From Deltaproteobacteria bacterium (lineage in GTDB: Bacteria; Desulfobacterota; Desulfobacteria; Desulfobacterales; B30-G6): a stretch of 64,000 nucleotides of DNA. Location of the stretch: NCBI GenBank assembly GCA_022340465.1, contig JAJDNW010000106.1, positions 1 through 64,000 of the forward strand, read 5' to 3'. This document shows, piece after piece, positions 36,205-45,288 of this stretch; the first letter of the stretch is position 1; each line of letters begins with the position of its first letter. Below the pieces are notes generated by a model. That model did no database searches. It saw only the letters and a list, made by a program, of their open reading frames with translations, and was not told the origin of the DNA. A program made the translations under genes and the position numbers.

Positions 36205-37652
36205 TGCGCTGGCGCTACATCATCTCTTCAGTGGGGTTGCTGATCCTCTTTCTCGCCATGGCAATGCTTACCACCCTCAGCGTCAGTTTCTGGTATCGGG
36301 ACGGAAGCGCGAGGCCCATCCTTTTCTCCGCCGTCATCACGGCTTTCTGCGGGGCCGCCCTGTACTTCGGCTTCAGGGACAGAACCATCGATTCGCTGAG
36401 GCCCCGCGAGGGCATGGCCATCGTTACGCTGGGATGGGTCGCCGCAAGCACCTTCGGGGCCCTGCCTTTCTTCCTGGGAATCGAGGCCTGCACCGTCACC
36501 GACGCCTTTTTCGAATCCATGTCCGGCTTCACGACCACCGGTGCGTCCATCCTGGAAAACATCGAGAGCACCGGCAATGGCATTCTGTTCTGGAGAAGCC
36601 TGATTCAATGGCTGGGGGGGATGGGCATCATTGTGCTTTCCATCGCCATCCTTCCCTTTCTGCGGGTGGGAGGCATGCAGCTTTACAAAGCCGAAGTCCC
36701 CAGCCCCGTTCCGGACAAACTGAAGCCCCGTATCAAGGAAACCGCGGCCCTTCTCTGGAAAGTCTACCTCCTGTTCTCCATCGCCATGGTCGCCCTTCTT
36801 TTGGCCGGCGGCATGAGCCTGTTCGAATCGATTTGCCATGCATTTACCACCATGCCCACCGGCGGTTTTTCACCGCGCAACCTTTCCATTGCCCACTATC
36901 AGAGCCCCTACTTCGATACGATCTTCACCATTTTCATGATCTTTGCCGGTATCAATTTCACGCTGCACTACCAATTTCTGCGCGGCAAAACGCTCGTTTT
37001 CTGGCGCGACGTGGAATGCCGCTTTTTCCTGATACTGTTGGCGGTGCTGATAGCCGTCGTCAGCATCGACCTTCACGGCAGGGTATATCACCACCTGAGC
37101 GAAAGCATACGTTACGCCGCCTTTCAGGTAACCTCCATCATCACCACCACCGGTTTTGCCACCGCCGACTATCTTCAATGGCCGGCCATGTCGCAACTCA
37201 TTCTGTTGACATGCATGTTCATCGGCGCGTCCGCCGGTTCAACGGGCGGCGGCGTAAAAATCTTGAGGGTGATTCTGCTGTTCAAATACTGCTATCGGGA
37301 AATTTTTTCGATGATCCATCCCCAATCGGTGACTCACATAAAAATCGGCGGCAGAAAGGTTCCCGATGCCGTCATCAGGAGCGTTATCGGCTTTCTATCC
37401 CTGTATGTGGGGCTGTTTGTGATCTGTACGATCCTGATCGCCGGAATGGGGGTTGACTTTTCCACCGCCATCGGCGCGGTGGCTGCATCCATCGGCAACA
37501 TCGGCCCGGGTCTCGGGCACGTCGGCCCGGTGGGCAATTATGCCGGACTGCCGGCTGCGGGCAAATGGCTGCTGGCATGGTGCATGCTTTTGGGTCGGCT
37601 GGAAATCTACACGGTGATCATCTTTCTGGCACCCGAGTTCTGGAGGAAGTAA
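36204..37652 (+). CDS. trkH: Trk potassium uptake protein TrkH
   Basis: A 482-residue membrane channel subunit for potassium uptake. Pore-loop signatures appear in each repeat: MSGFTTTGASILE, FTTMPTGGFSPRN, TTTGFATADYLQWP with GASAGSTGGG, and AASIGNIGPGLG. It is translationally coupled to trkA. An 11-bp AT-rich hairpin follows the stop directly. Confidence 0.95.
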   Translation: MRWRYIISSVGLLILFLAMAMLTTLSVSFWYRDGSARPILFSAVITAFCGAALYFGFRDRTIDSLRPREGMAIVTLGWVAASTFGALPFFLGIEACTVTDAFFESMSGFTTTGASILENIESTGNGILFWRSLIQWLGGMGIIVLSIAILPFLRVGGMQLYKAEVPSPVPDKLKPRIKETAALLWKVYLLFSIAMVALLLAGGMSLFESICHAFTTMPTGGFSPRNLSIAHYQSPYFDTIFTIFMIFAGINFTLHYQFLRGKTLVFWRDVECRFFLILLAVLIAVVSIDLHGRVYHHLSESIRYAAFQVTSIITTTGFATADYLQWPAMSQLILLTCMFIGASAGSTGGGVKILRVILLFKYCYREIFSMIHPQSVTHIKIGGRKVPDAVIRSVIGFLSLYVGLFVICTILIAGMGVDFSTAIGAVAASIGNIGPGLGHVGPVGNYAGLPAAGKWLLAWCMLLGRLEIYTVIIFLAPEFWRK

Positions 37653-37654
37653 AA

Positions 37655-37679
37655 ATAATAATTTGTGCCAAATTATTAT
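37655..37679 (+). terminator. AT-rich hairpin after trkH
   Basis: Perfect 11-bp stem ATAATAATTTG/CAAATTATTAT with loop TGC, three bases past the trkH stop. Because it is AT-only and lacks a T run, terminator function is uncertain; it may protect the transcript end. Confidence 0.4.
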
Positions 37680-37764
37680 GAAACGCAGCTTCGCCGCTAA
37701 CAAAAAAATGATAGGCCTCTACCCGGCAGCAACGGTGATCTTTTCGTTAGTATATCGCTTCACC

Positions 37765-40218
37765 TTAGAATAATTCGAGCTGACGGCCGCCGAGTATGTC
37801 ATCGACGCTCCGGTCAAAAAACTGCAGTACGGCATCGGCAATCGGCTTCAGCTGCTTGTCGATATAGTGACCATAATCGAGATCGCCGTGGGGCAGCGCC
37901 GCCGGTACAGGACCGCGCCTGGTTACTACATACCGGATCTCGCGTATTCCTTCGGCCGCTTTACCCAACATGCGGGCCGCCTTCACATGCGGGGGGACAC
38001 CCTTGATATAATCGCCGGGGGACTTCCTGAGATGCTTGGTATAGATCAAATCTCCATCGTAGACACGATTTCTGAGATCTGCGGCCACCGTCCTTATCCA
38101 GCCTTCCACCTCCCGTTCGTGAAAAATACGATCGAACAGCTCGTATTGAAAATTTCTGGCGAAGCGGGTCCAGTCTGAACGGACGAATTCGAGGCCGGTG
38201 AACACGAGTTCATCCTTCTCTTCCCCGTGTACCATACCGACATACCTTTTCTTGGCCCCCTCGCCGCCGCCCCGGAGGGAAGGGAGGAAAAGCCGCTCAA
38301 AATGGCGCTCGAACTCGATCTCCAGGCGTGACTCCACGCCGAACTCTTTTCTGACCTTGTCGGCGACAAAAATGTTGATATTTTGAACCAGGCGACCGGC
38401 AGCGGCATGGGCATCGTGCCACTCCTCCTGTTTGAGCCGTACGAACACGGAGTCGGTATCGCCATACAACACGCTGTATCCCAGCGTTTCAAGGTGCTCG
38501 CGGGTCTGCTTCAACACCCACTGCCCGGTTCCCGTGATGGCCGCCGGCAATCGGTGATCGTAGAAGCGGCAGCCCGGTGTTCCCATGACACCGTAGAAGC
38601 TGTTCATCAAAATCTTGATGGCCTGGGAGAGATGCGGGTCTCCATCCCGCTTGGCCAGCTCGCGCCGGGCAATCAGTTTTGAGACCAGCGCCGGGAGAAC
38701 GTGCTCGGTTCTGGAAAAGGGAATGCCCACCGGTGTATACAGCGGGCTTTCATGGGCCTTCAGCCTGGACAACGGGTCGATTTTGAAGGTTCTGATAATG
38801 GACGGGTACAGGCTTTTGAAATCGAAGACGGCGACATGCTCGTAAAATCCCGGAGCCTTGACAAAAACCCAGCCGCCCGCAGCCGAACCTTTGCTGTCTA
38901 CATCCTGGACGTTGGAAGCCACATGACCGTGGCGATGCATCCGGGGCAGCATGAAAAATTCGAAGGCCGCCACCGACATGCCGACCCGGTCCATGGGCAA
39001 ACCGCTCAACATTGCCCGTTCGAAGGTCAGATCGATCAGACCGGTTTTCGAAAAAACATCCGACACCAGCCGGCAGTCCTCCAGATTGTAATGGGCAAGG
39101 CTTGTTTTATCCTCCTGGAACCGCCGTTCGATTTCCGCCACCTTGTCCGTTTCTTCGTCGATCGTCTTTCCATGCCCCAGTACAGCCGCAGCGACGGTCT
39201 CCAATCGGAAATTGTCGAAACGGTAAAAAGCGGCCCTCAAGCCCGGGGGCCCGTCGATGACGACCCGGCCACATATGTCCGCCCGAAATACGCCTTTGCG
39301 GACCTCCCACACCCGGGCGATGCGACCGAACCTGCCGATGCTGAAAGGCAGATTGTAACGCCTGAATCTTTTTTCAAGGAACAGAAGGTCGAACCCGATC
39401 ACATGCCAGCCGATGATAACATCCGGATCCAGGTTTTTCATCACCACCAGAAACGCTTCGAGAAGATCCTTTTCACCCGGGAAGCGGACCATCCAGCCAC
39501 CTGCGGGAAGCCGTTCGCCCGGGAGGCCCATAAAAACGGAGCCCTTCAACGCCGCTTCGCTGCCACCGGTGCTGCCCGGTCTCTCGGAAGCAGGCGGCAA
39601 ATACCCCTCCCCGACCCCGGGGTCCCGCATCAGGACCAACATGTGTTCCACAAAACCCGCCGAAGCGGGATGCCCATTTGCGGTATCGGCCCCCTTAAAG
39701 TGGCAGGCGATGGAATAGAGTTCACCTGTCTGACCGGTTTCTATGTCCAGCGACAGGATCGAAAATTCCGGCCTGAAATCGCCGTTTTGCATACGGACAT
39801 CGGTAAACTGAAACGGGGGGCCGACGGGTGCGGGCGGCCCCTCGAAAACAACGCTCCCATGTATAAAGCGTTCCATCAGGTATCGTTCTTCCGGACGTAT
39901 GTCCGCTTCATAGGTTCGAATCCCAGCGGACTCGAGATGCTGGCGTGCCCATGACAATTGGCGCTGGGTGTCGAAATAGAGGGCATCCACCGGATGGCCC
40001 TCGAAATCCGCCAGGTCGACCCGGTGGCGCCGGCCGTCGACGAACCCCTCGGGAAGAACCGCATCCCGTCGAACGAAAAAGAGCGGCCGGTTATCCGTAA
40101 TGGCGATGCTGAAGGGACCGCGGTCGCTGATGCCGGTATAAACCAGCCGGTGCCGGCCATTGGATTCCCGGTGTTCCCGGCTCAGGATGTAGCCCCGGAA
40201 TATATTTTCCTGGTCCAT
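37765..40218 (-). CDS. family B DNA polymerase, Pol II type
   Basis: An 817-residue polymerase with proofreading, of the type used in SOS or lesion bypass and restart. Exonuclease motifs are LSLDIETG, IIGWHVIGFDLLFLEKR and YNLEDCRLV. Polymerase motifs are DFKSLYPSIIRTF, KILMNSFYGVMGTPGCRFYD and LYGDTDSVFV. The last residues, RQLELF, form a sliding-clamp-binding QLxLF pentapeptide as at the end of E. coli Pol II. ATG 40218 is used because homology begins there; a GTG at 40260 is possible. No LexA-type operator was recognised in front. Confidence 0.92.
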   Translation of the reverse strand: MDQENIFRGYILSREHRESNGRHRLVYTGISDRGPFSIAITDNRPLFFVRRDAVLPEGFVDGRRHRVDLADFEGHPVDALYFDTQRQLSWARQHLESAGIRTYEADIRPEERYLMERFIHGSVVFEGPPAPVGPPFQFTDVRMQNGDFRPEFSILSLDIETGQTGELYSIACHFKGADTANGHPASAGFVEHMLVLMRDPGVGEGYLPPASERPGSTGGSEAALKGSVFMGLPGERLPAGGWMVRFPGEKDLLEAFLVVMKNLDPDVIIGWHVIGFDLLFLEKRFRRYNLPFSIGRFGRIARVWEVRKGVFRADICGRVVIDGPPGLRAAFYRFDNFRLETVAAAVLGHGKTIDEETDKVAEIERRFQEDKTSLAHYNLEDCRLVSDVFSKTGLIDLTFERAMLSGLPMDRVGMSVAAFEFFMLPRMHRHGHVASNVQDVDSKGSAAGGWVFVKAPGFYEHVAVFDFKSLYPSIIRTFKIDPLSRLKAHESPLYTPVGIPFSRTEHVLPALVSKLIARRELAKRDGDPHLSQAIKILMNSFYGVMGTPGCRFYDHRLPAAITGTGQWVLKQTREHLETLGYSVLYGDTDSVFVRLKQEEWHDAHAAAGRLVQNINIFVADKVRKEFGVESRLEIEFERHFERLFLPSLRGGGEGAKKRYVGMVHGEEKDELVFTGLEFVRSDWTRFARNFQYELFDRIFHEREVEGWIRTVAADLRNRVYDGDLIYTKHLRKSPGDYIKGVPPHVKAARMLGKAAEGIREIRYVVTRRGPVPAALPHGDLDYGHYIDKQLKPIADAVLQFFDRSVDDILGGRQLELF

Positions 40219-40290
40219 AGACAAAGGTCCAGCTGCTCGGTCTGAATTTGACAAGGGCACGGCCTGGGGTCAATTGACCGTCTGACCGGA

Positions 40291-41142
40291 TTACCGCTCC
40301 CGGCCTCTCAACGCCAACCCCACGCCGCCGAGAATCAGCGCCCCCGACAGTGCAAGGCGCAGGGTGACCTGTTCCGACAGAATCACGACGCCTCCCGCAG
40401 CGGCGATAACCGGAACCAGCAGTTGCAGGATGGCCGCCCGGGTTGCCGAAAGGTGCCGCAGGGCCGCGTACCAGGCCACGTAGCCGATCCCCGACGTCAG
40501 CCCCCCGCTGAAAACGGCCAGCAAAACACCTCTGGTGGACAGATTCCATGTCGGCAGCAGAATCAAGCTGAAAGCCACGGCCAGGGGCACACTTTTCATA
40601 AAGTTGTCGGCAGTTACCGCTGCGGGCCGCTCGACCCTTAAACCGCGCAGGGAGTAGCCCCCCCAGGAAATGCCGGCCAGGGCCATGAGGAAGGCGCCCG
40701 GGAGCGAAGGCGCTTCCGCGTTGGGAAGGCACAGATAAGCCAGGCCGGCAAGAGCGATCACCAAACCGCACCAAACCCACACATGTGACCTTTCACCGCG
40801 GAGAATCCCCGCGATTATCATGGTAGCCTGCACGAAGCCGAACAGGATCAAGGCGCCTATGCCGGTGTCCAGGCTGACATACGCAAAAGAAAATGCCGCC
40901 GCATAAACAAACAGCATGGCCGTCGACACCCAGTTTCCCGGGCGGTCGGCAGCATTGCTCCTGGAGGTGACTCTCACCGTCAGCCACAACACGGCCGCCC
41001 CGGATAGCAGTCGTATCGTTGCAAAACTGGCCGGATCGATGGCCGCATCCCCCAACGCCATCCTGCAGAGAATGGAATTGGCGGCAAAGGCGACCAGGGC
41101 AAACATCGTCAACAGAATTGGCGGCAGTATGGGATTCATCAT
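40291..41142 (-). CDS. DMT-superfamily (EamA) transporter
   Basis: A 283-residue protein with ten helices in two EamA repeats, starting ILPPILLTMFALVAFAANSI and ending in GGVVILSEQVTLRLALSGAL before a basic tail. Probably a metabolite exporter. It is 72 bases upstream of the polymerase gene on the same strand, but no functional link is expected. The first of two adjacent ATG codons is given as start. Confidence 0.85.
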   Translation of the reverse strand: MMNPILPPILLTMFALVAFAANSILCRMALGDAAIDPASFATIRLLSGAAVLWLTVRVTSRSNAADRPGNWVSTAMLFVYAAAFSFAYVSLDTGIGALILFGFVQATMIIAGILRGERSHVWVWCGLVIALAGLAYLCLPNAEAPSLPGAFLMALAGISWGGYSLRGLRVERPAAVTADNFMKSVPLAVAFSLILLPTWNLSTRGVLLAVFSGGLTSGIGYVAWYAALRHLSATRAAILQLLVPVIAAAGGVVILSEQVTLRLALSGALILGGVGLALRGRER

Positions 41143-41259
41143 ACCTATGCATACGTCTTTTCATCGCCACCATGCAAGAGGGATCAAGCATAATAGTGCT
41201 TGTCTTATCGATTTTAAAATTGATAGATTGGCCTCGATCATAAAAAAGGAGAATCCAGG

Positions 41260-42120
41260 ATGAGTTACGAACAGATCAAGTACGACATTCAAAACCGCAT
41301 TGCCCTGATTACCCTCAACCGGCCGGACCAGATGAATGCGTGGACCGTTACCATGACGGATGAACTGATCCATGCCCTCGGTGAGGCCGAAAAAGATGAC
41401 GACGTACGCGTCGTGGTCGTGACGGGCGCAGGCAAGGCCTTCTGCGCCGGCGCCGATTTGAGCTCCGGCGGATTCAGTGTCGACAAGAAGAACGGCGAAA
41501 AAAGAAACGTGCGCCGGGATACGGCCGGCCGCGCCACCCTGGCTATGTTCGATATGAAAAAGCCCGTCATCGGGGCCATCAACGGTCCGGCCGTGGGTGT
41601 CGGCATGACCATGACGCTGGCCATGGATGTGCGCCTGGCTGCCGAAAACGTGTCCAAGATGGGATTCGTGTTCAACCGTCGCGGTGTGGTGCCGGAAGGC
41701 TGCTCCACCTATTTTCTCCCGCGGATCGTGGGCATAAGCACGGCATCCGAACTGATTCTCACCGGCAGAATATTTTCATCCAAAGATGCCTTGGACATGG
41801 GGCTTGTCAGCCGCATCGTGCCGCCGGATGAGCTGATGAGAACCGCTTTTTCGGTGGCTGCCGAGATAGCCGACAACACCTCTGCCATCTCGACGGCCCT
41901 TGCGAGGCAGATGCTTTGGAAAGGATTGGGGGAAGACCACCCCATGGCAATGCACATACTGGAATCGCGGTCGCTGGACTACATGTTTCCCCGTGAGGAC
42001 TGTAAAGAGGGGGTCATGTCATTTCTGGAAAAACGGCCTGCACGCTTTCCCATGAAGCCCAGTAAGGACATGCCCGACTACTACCCCTGGTGGCGGGAGC
42101 GCAAGTTCGAAGTGTCATAG
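41260..42120 (+). CDS. enoyl-CoA hydratase/isomerase (crotonase) family
   Basis: A 286-residue crotonase-fold enzyme. Oxyanion-hole segments are AGKAFCAGADLSSGG and NGPAVGVGMTMTLAMDVRLA. A catalytic-type glutamate is in RGVVPEGCSTYFLPR, the pattern of single-glutamate isomerase or hydratase members. AAAGGAG lies 8-14 bases before the ATG. The stop abuts the converging DUF554 stop with no spacer. Exact acyl-CoA substrate unknown. Confidence 0.88.
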   Translation: MSYEQIKYDIQNRIALITLNRPDQMNAWTVTMTDELIHALGEAEKDDDVRVVVVTGAGKAFCAGADLSSGGFSVDKKNGEKRNVRRDTAGRATLAMFDMKKPVIGAINGPAVGVGMTMTLAMDVRLAAENVSKMGFVFNRRGVVPEGCSTYFLPRIVGISTASELILTGRIFSSKDALDMGLVSRIVPPDELMRTAFSVAAEIADNTSAISTALARQMLWKGLGEDHPMAMHILESRSLDYMFPREDCKEGVMSFLEKRPARFPMKPSKDMPDYYPWWRERKFEVS

Positions 42121-42804
42121 CTAAAAGACGTGCTTCAGCGCCTGATAGGCAAGGGGGATGAATATCGCCGGCAGCATGTTACCGATCTTGATTTTTTTTA
42201 TTTCCAGCAGACCGATGCCAATGGCCGCAATCAACAGCCCGCCGACGGCCGACATTTGCGCAACCACCTCGGGCAAAAGATAGGGTTTGATAGAGGATGC
42301 GGTGAGGGTTAAAAACCCCTGGTATATAAACACCGAAACGGAGGAAAAAACAACACCGATTCCCAGGGTCGAAGCGAAAAGAACGGAACTGATGCCATCG
42401 AGGATCGATTTGGCGAACAGGGTCTGATGGTTGCCGGTCATGCCGCTTTCCATGGAACCGATGATCGCCATAGCCCCGACGCAGAAAAGCAGGCTGGCGC
42501 TCACAAACCCTTTTGAAATCCCGGCGCCGTTTTTTGATACCCGTCTGCCCAGGGCATTGCCGAATCGATCGAGCCTTTCTTCGATGCGCAGCAACTCTCC
42601 CATAACACTGCCCAGCACCATACTGACGATGACGATCAGGATGGCATCGGTGTTCAGCGCCGTTTTGATGCCGATCAAAATTACCGCAAGGCCCAGGCCA
42701 TGCGTAATAGTCCGGCTGTATTTTTCCGGTATTCTTCCCTTGAAAAACAGCCCGACCAGGCTGCCGAGTATAATGCTAACCGTATTTACAATGGTTCCCA
42801 GCAC
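42121..42804 (-). CDS. DUF554 membrane protein
   Basis: A 227-residue membrane protein with about seven helices and the family hallmarks GTIVNTVSIILGSLVGLFFK, GLGLAVILIGIKTAL, FVSASLLFCVGAMAIIGSME and AVGGLLIAAIGIGLLE. A GTG start at 42804 is chosen because AGGAGGA lies six bases upstream and the family begins there. The function of DUF554 (YdfK-like) is unknown; transport has been suggested. Confidence 0.87.
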   Translation of the reverse strand: MLGTIVNTVSIILGSLVGLFFKGRIPEKYSRTITHGLGLAVILIGIKTALNTDAILIVIVSMVLGSVMGELLRIEERLDRFGNALGRRVSKNGAGISKGFVSASLLFCVGAMAIIGSMESGMTGNHQTLFAKSILDGISSVLFASTLGIGVVFSSVSVFIYQGFLTLTASSIKPYLLPEVVAQMSAVGGLLIAAIGIGLLEIKKIKIGNMLPAIFIPLAYQALKHVF

Positions 42805-42894
42805 GTACTTCCTCCTCCGAACAAATGTTTGAAAGCGCAACCTATAGTCAATACGTCCGCAGTTGACAAGCGATAATCCCCATCGCACCCTAAA

Positions 42895-42937
42895 TAAAAA
42901 AGCCGGGCTCAATGAACGAGCCGGCTTTTTTTATTTT
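42895..42937. terminator. bidirectional intrinsic terminator
   Basis: A run of A (42895-42901), then GCCGG-g-CTC pairing with GAGCCGGC around an AATGAAC loop with one bulged G, then TTTTTTT. It ends the leftward octaheme/cytochrome b operon (last gene stops at 42989) and would also stop rightward read-through. Confidence 0.88.
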
Positions 42938-42988
42938 TTTCATAACAGATTGTTTTTGCGCAACGAGCTGTGCAAGAATAATCTGTTA

Positions 42989-43633
42989 TTATTTGTGGGC
43001 CTTTTCCCACTCCTCGATCATGACGCCCTCCTCGACGCCTTCCCAGCCGGTGATCATCGCCTTGATGTGGGCGGAAAGGCTGTGGCCGGTGGTGGTCATA
43101 TAGACGTGCACGACGATAAAGGTCAGGATATTGAATGCACCGAACATGTGCAGGATGCCGATCCATTTGAGAGACAAAAATTCAACCCCCCACGCAGGCC
43201 AATGGTTGTACCCCCAATAGAGAAAACCGGTAATCATCTGAAACGGCAGAAGGAATGCCGCCAAAGACAGATACACGAGACGCTGAAGCGGGTTGTGTTT
43301 GGCCTCCTTGCGCTTGGGGAAGGGATGCGACTCCCCCCTGAATATGCCATAACCGTAATAACGGATCACGGAGAACATTTTCCTGGTGGTGGGGATGTAC
43401 TGCTTCCACTCACCGGTGGTGAAAACCCAGAAAACGAAAAAGGCAAAGGCGATCAACCAGCTCAACCCCACGGTATTGTGGACCTCGACGGCCGTTTCAA
43501 ATCCCATGAACCGGATAAGACCGTGAACCTCGAAACCGGTTATCAGCAGGATGATGATAAAGGCCATCTGCAACCAGTGCCAGAAGCGTTCATAACGCGT
43601 ATAAAGGTATGTATTAACCAACTTGCCCTCCAT
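42989..43633 (-). CDS. membrane cytochrome b subunit (FdnI/hydrogenase cytochrome b-like)
   Basis: A 214-residue di-heme b-type cytochrome with four helices, of the formate-dehydrogenase/Ni-Fe-hydrogenase gamma type. Candidate heme ligands are the histidines in RFWHWLQMAF, AVEVHNTVG, GILHMFGAF and FIVVHVYMTTTGHS. It would exchange electrons between the quinone pool and the octaheme cytochrome. The ATG has GGAGGGAAGTGAG upstream, 4 bases after the octaheme gene stop, so it is co-translated. It is the last gene before a terminator. Confidence 0.88.
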   Translation of the reverse strand: MEGKLVNTYLYTRYERFWHWLQMAFIIILLITGFEVHGLIRFMGFETAVEVHNTVGLSWLIAFAFFVFWVFTTGEWKQYIPTTRKMFSVIRYYGYGIFRGESHPFPKRKEAKHNPLQRLVYLSLAAFLLPFQMITGFLYWGYNHWPAWGVEFLSLKWIGILHMFGAFNILTFIVVHVYMTTTGHSLSAHIKAMITGWEGVEEGVMIEEWEKAHK

Positions 43634-43637
43634 GATC

Positions 43638-45272
43638 TCACTTCCCTCCTTTTTTTCCACCGTTGCTGCTGGAGAATACCCTTCCCAGGCCATGCAGGGT
43701 CACGGCGATCAGCGCACCGACGACCATGACCCAGCCCAATGCGTCCAGCATTCCCCAGTGGTCGCGTCCGGGCATGTAAAATCCACTCATGCCGGCCAGC
43801 CGGCTCCCTTCGCGAATGTGGCACTCCCTGCAATTGACCACATTTTCCTTGGGCGCCACCATGTGGGTCGTCGGAAAGACATAGGTGGTGTGTACGAAAT
43901 CGAACTCGCCTGAAAACGGCAGATCCAGAGCCTTGGAGCCCAGGGCGAGAGCCTTTTGCCAGTCGAGGTGCTTCCAATAGCCGTTAGGGCCTGATAAAAG
44001 CGGAGCCAGCAGCGTTTTGTTTACCTTGTCATAGGGTTGAACACCCCGGTGGACCTTGAAGGGGAAAATGCGTGCGTTCCGGTCGTGCATGTCGCCCAGA
44101 GGATAGCTCAAGGCAACCGTACCGGACGGATCGATGGTGTCGACGGCGGAGAGCGACCGGATGGAACCGTTGAACCAGAAATATTCCGGCTTTTGGTTCT
44201 TTTCCCATGTCATGCTTCCCTTGATGCTCATATAATCATGCTTCCCGTAGGGCCCCTCGGTTTTGTATGGCTTACCGTCCCTGGTTTTACCCGACGTCGA
44301 CCAGTCCCAGAACATTTTGGTGGGATTGACCCTTGCAAACGTCGGTATGTGGCAGCTTTGACAGGCAACCTTGTCCGTATGGTCGTTGGCTTTGGAGCCG
44401 GCCTGGTGCGGTGTGCTGCTGTGGCAGGACTCGCAAGTGATCTTGGACGTGAGGTCGTCCTCGATCAGGCTTTTGCGGTCCGTATAGGCCGGCACCGTAT
44501 AAATACGCCCGGAGATGTTGTGCTGCCGGGTCGTGTGACAGCGCACGCAGCTGAAATTCTGCCCGTCCAGCCCCATGTGCACATCCAGCGCCTTGTTGGG
44601 CTTGCTCATGGACGAATCGAGATCGCCGTGCTTGACGCCGTCACCGCCGCCGCCATTGAAATGGCAGGACCCGCAGTTCTGCCGCCCCGGGCGAACCACG
44701 CTCTGCACGGCCAATTGTATTTCGGCCTGCAGTTCGTCCGCCATCTCTTTCAGGTCGGGGTCGTTTTCGGCGTCCGCCATAAACGCGTTGTAATCCTCGA
44801 AAGATTCCTTCCAGTTGATCTTTTTGCTCCCATGACACACCAAACAGTTGGTGGCTTCCGCTTTCTTCCCCCAGCCCGGATGGCAGGACTGGCAGCCTTT
44901 GTCCTGCCCCATGTTGGTGGAAATGCAGAAATTGTTCAGAGAATAGGCGGCCTTGCCCATCTGAACGCCGTCTTCATCTTTACCGCCTTTCCAGGTCCAG
45001 TGGATGGTTTTGTGGAACTGGGTTTCCGCTTCCGAATGACAGGAAACGCAGGCTTTGGTGACCTGCGGCCCAGATGAAAATGTCTGCTTCAACACCTCGT
45101 GTTTGCTGTGATCGGTGGTGATCCACGGCGTGGTGTCCCTGGTGGCCTGCTGGGCCATGGTACGCCCCGGCGCCTGATCCTCCCCGAAAACCGGGGAGAC
45201 CAGGCAAAGGACGGCCCACATCGATAGAACCGCCGTGAAGACACCGGCGACATTGTGGTTGAGTCGTTGCAT
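43638..45272 (-). CDS. octaheme cytochrome c, tetrathionate-reductase (OTR) family
   Basis: A 544-residue exported multiheme protein with exactly eight CxxCH sites: CVSCH, CQSCH, CLVCH, CGSCH, CVRCH, CESCH, CQSCH, CRECH. The layout and the segment NNFCISTNMGQDKGCQSCHPGW fit the octaheme tetrathionate reductase family known from Shewanella, whose members reduce tetrathionate, nitrite or hydroxylamine in vitro. An N-terminal signal (residues 1-30) and a C-terminal helix (WVMVVGALIAVTLHGLG) anchor it to the periplasmic face of the membrane. ATG 45272 has AAGAAGGGA six bases upstream. It sits between the rhodanese selenoprotein gene and the cytochrome b gene. Confidence 0.92.
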   Translation of the reverse strand: MQRLNHNVAGVFTAVLSMWAVLCLVSPVFGEDQAPGRTMAQQATRDTTPWITTDHSKHEVLKQTFSSGPQVTKACVSCHSEAETQFHKTIHWTWKGGKDEDGVQMGKAAYSLNNFCISTNMGQDKGCQSCHPGWGKKAEATNCLVCHGSKKINWKESFEDYNAFMADAENDPDLKEMADELQAEIQLAVQSVVRPGRQNCGSCHFNGGGGDGVKHGDLDSSMSKPNKALDVHMGLDGQNFSCVRCHTTRQHNISGRIYTVPAYTDRKSLIEDDLTSKITCESCHSSTPHQAGSKANDHTDKVACQSCHIPTFARVNPTKMFWDWSTSGKTRDGKPYKTEGPYGKHDYMSIKGSMTWEKNQKPEYFWFNGSIRSLSAVDTIDPSGTVALSYPLGDMHDRNARIFPFKVHRGVQPYDKVNKTLLAPLLSGPNGYWKHLDWQKALALGSKALDLPFSGEFDFVHTTYVFPTTHMVAPKENVVNCRECHIREGSRLAGMSGFYMPGRDHWGMLDALGWVMVVGALIAVTLHGLGRVFSSSNGGKKGGK

Positions 45273-45288
45273 AACCATTCCCTTCTTT

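Noticed and set aside
39905-39925. tRNA-like GGTTCGAATCC (T-arm motif)
   Set aside because: It lies within the DNA polymerase coding region on the opposite strand, and no acceptor stem, D-arm or anticodon arm can be built around it.
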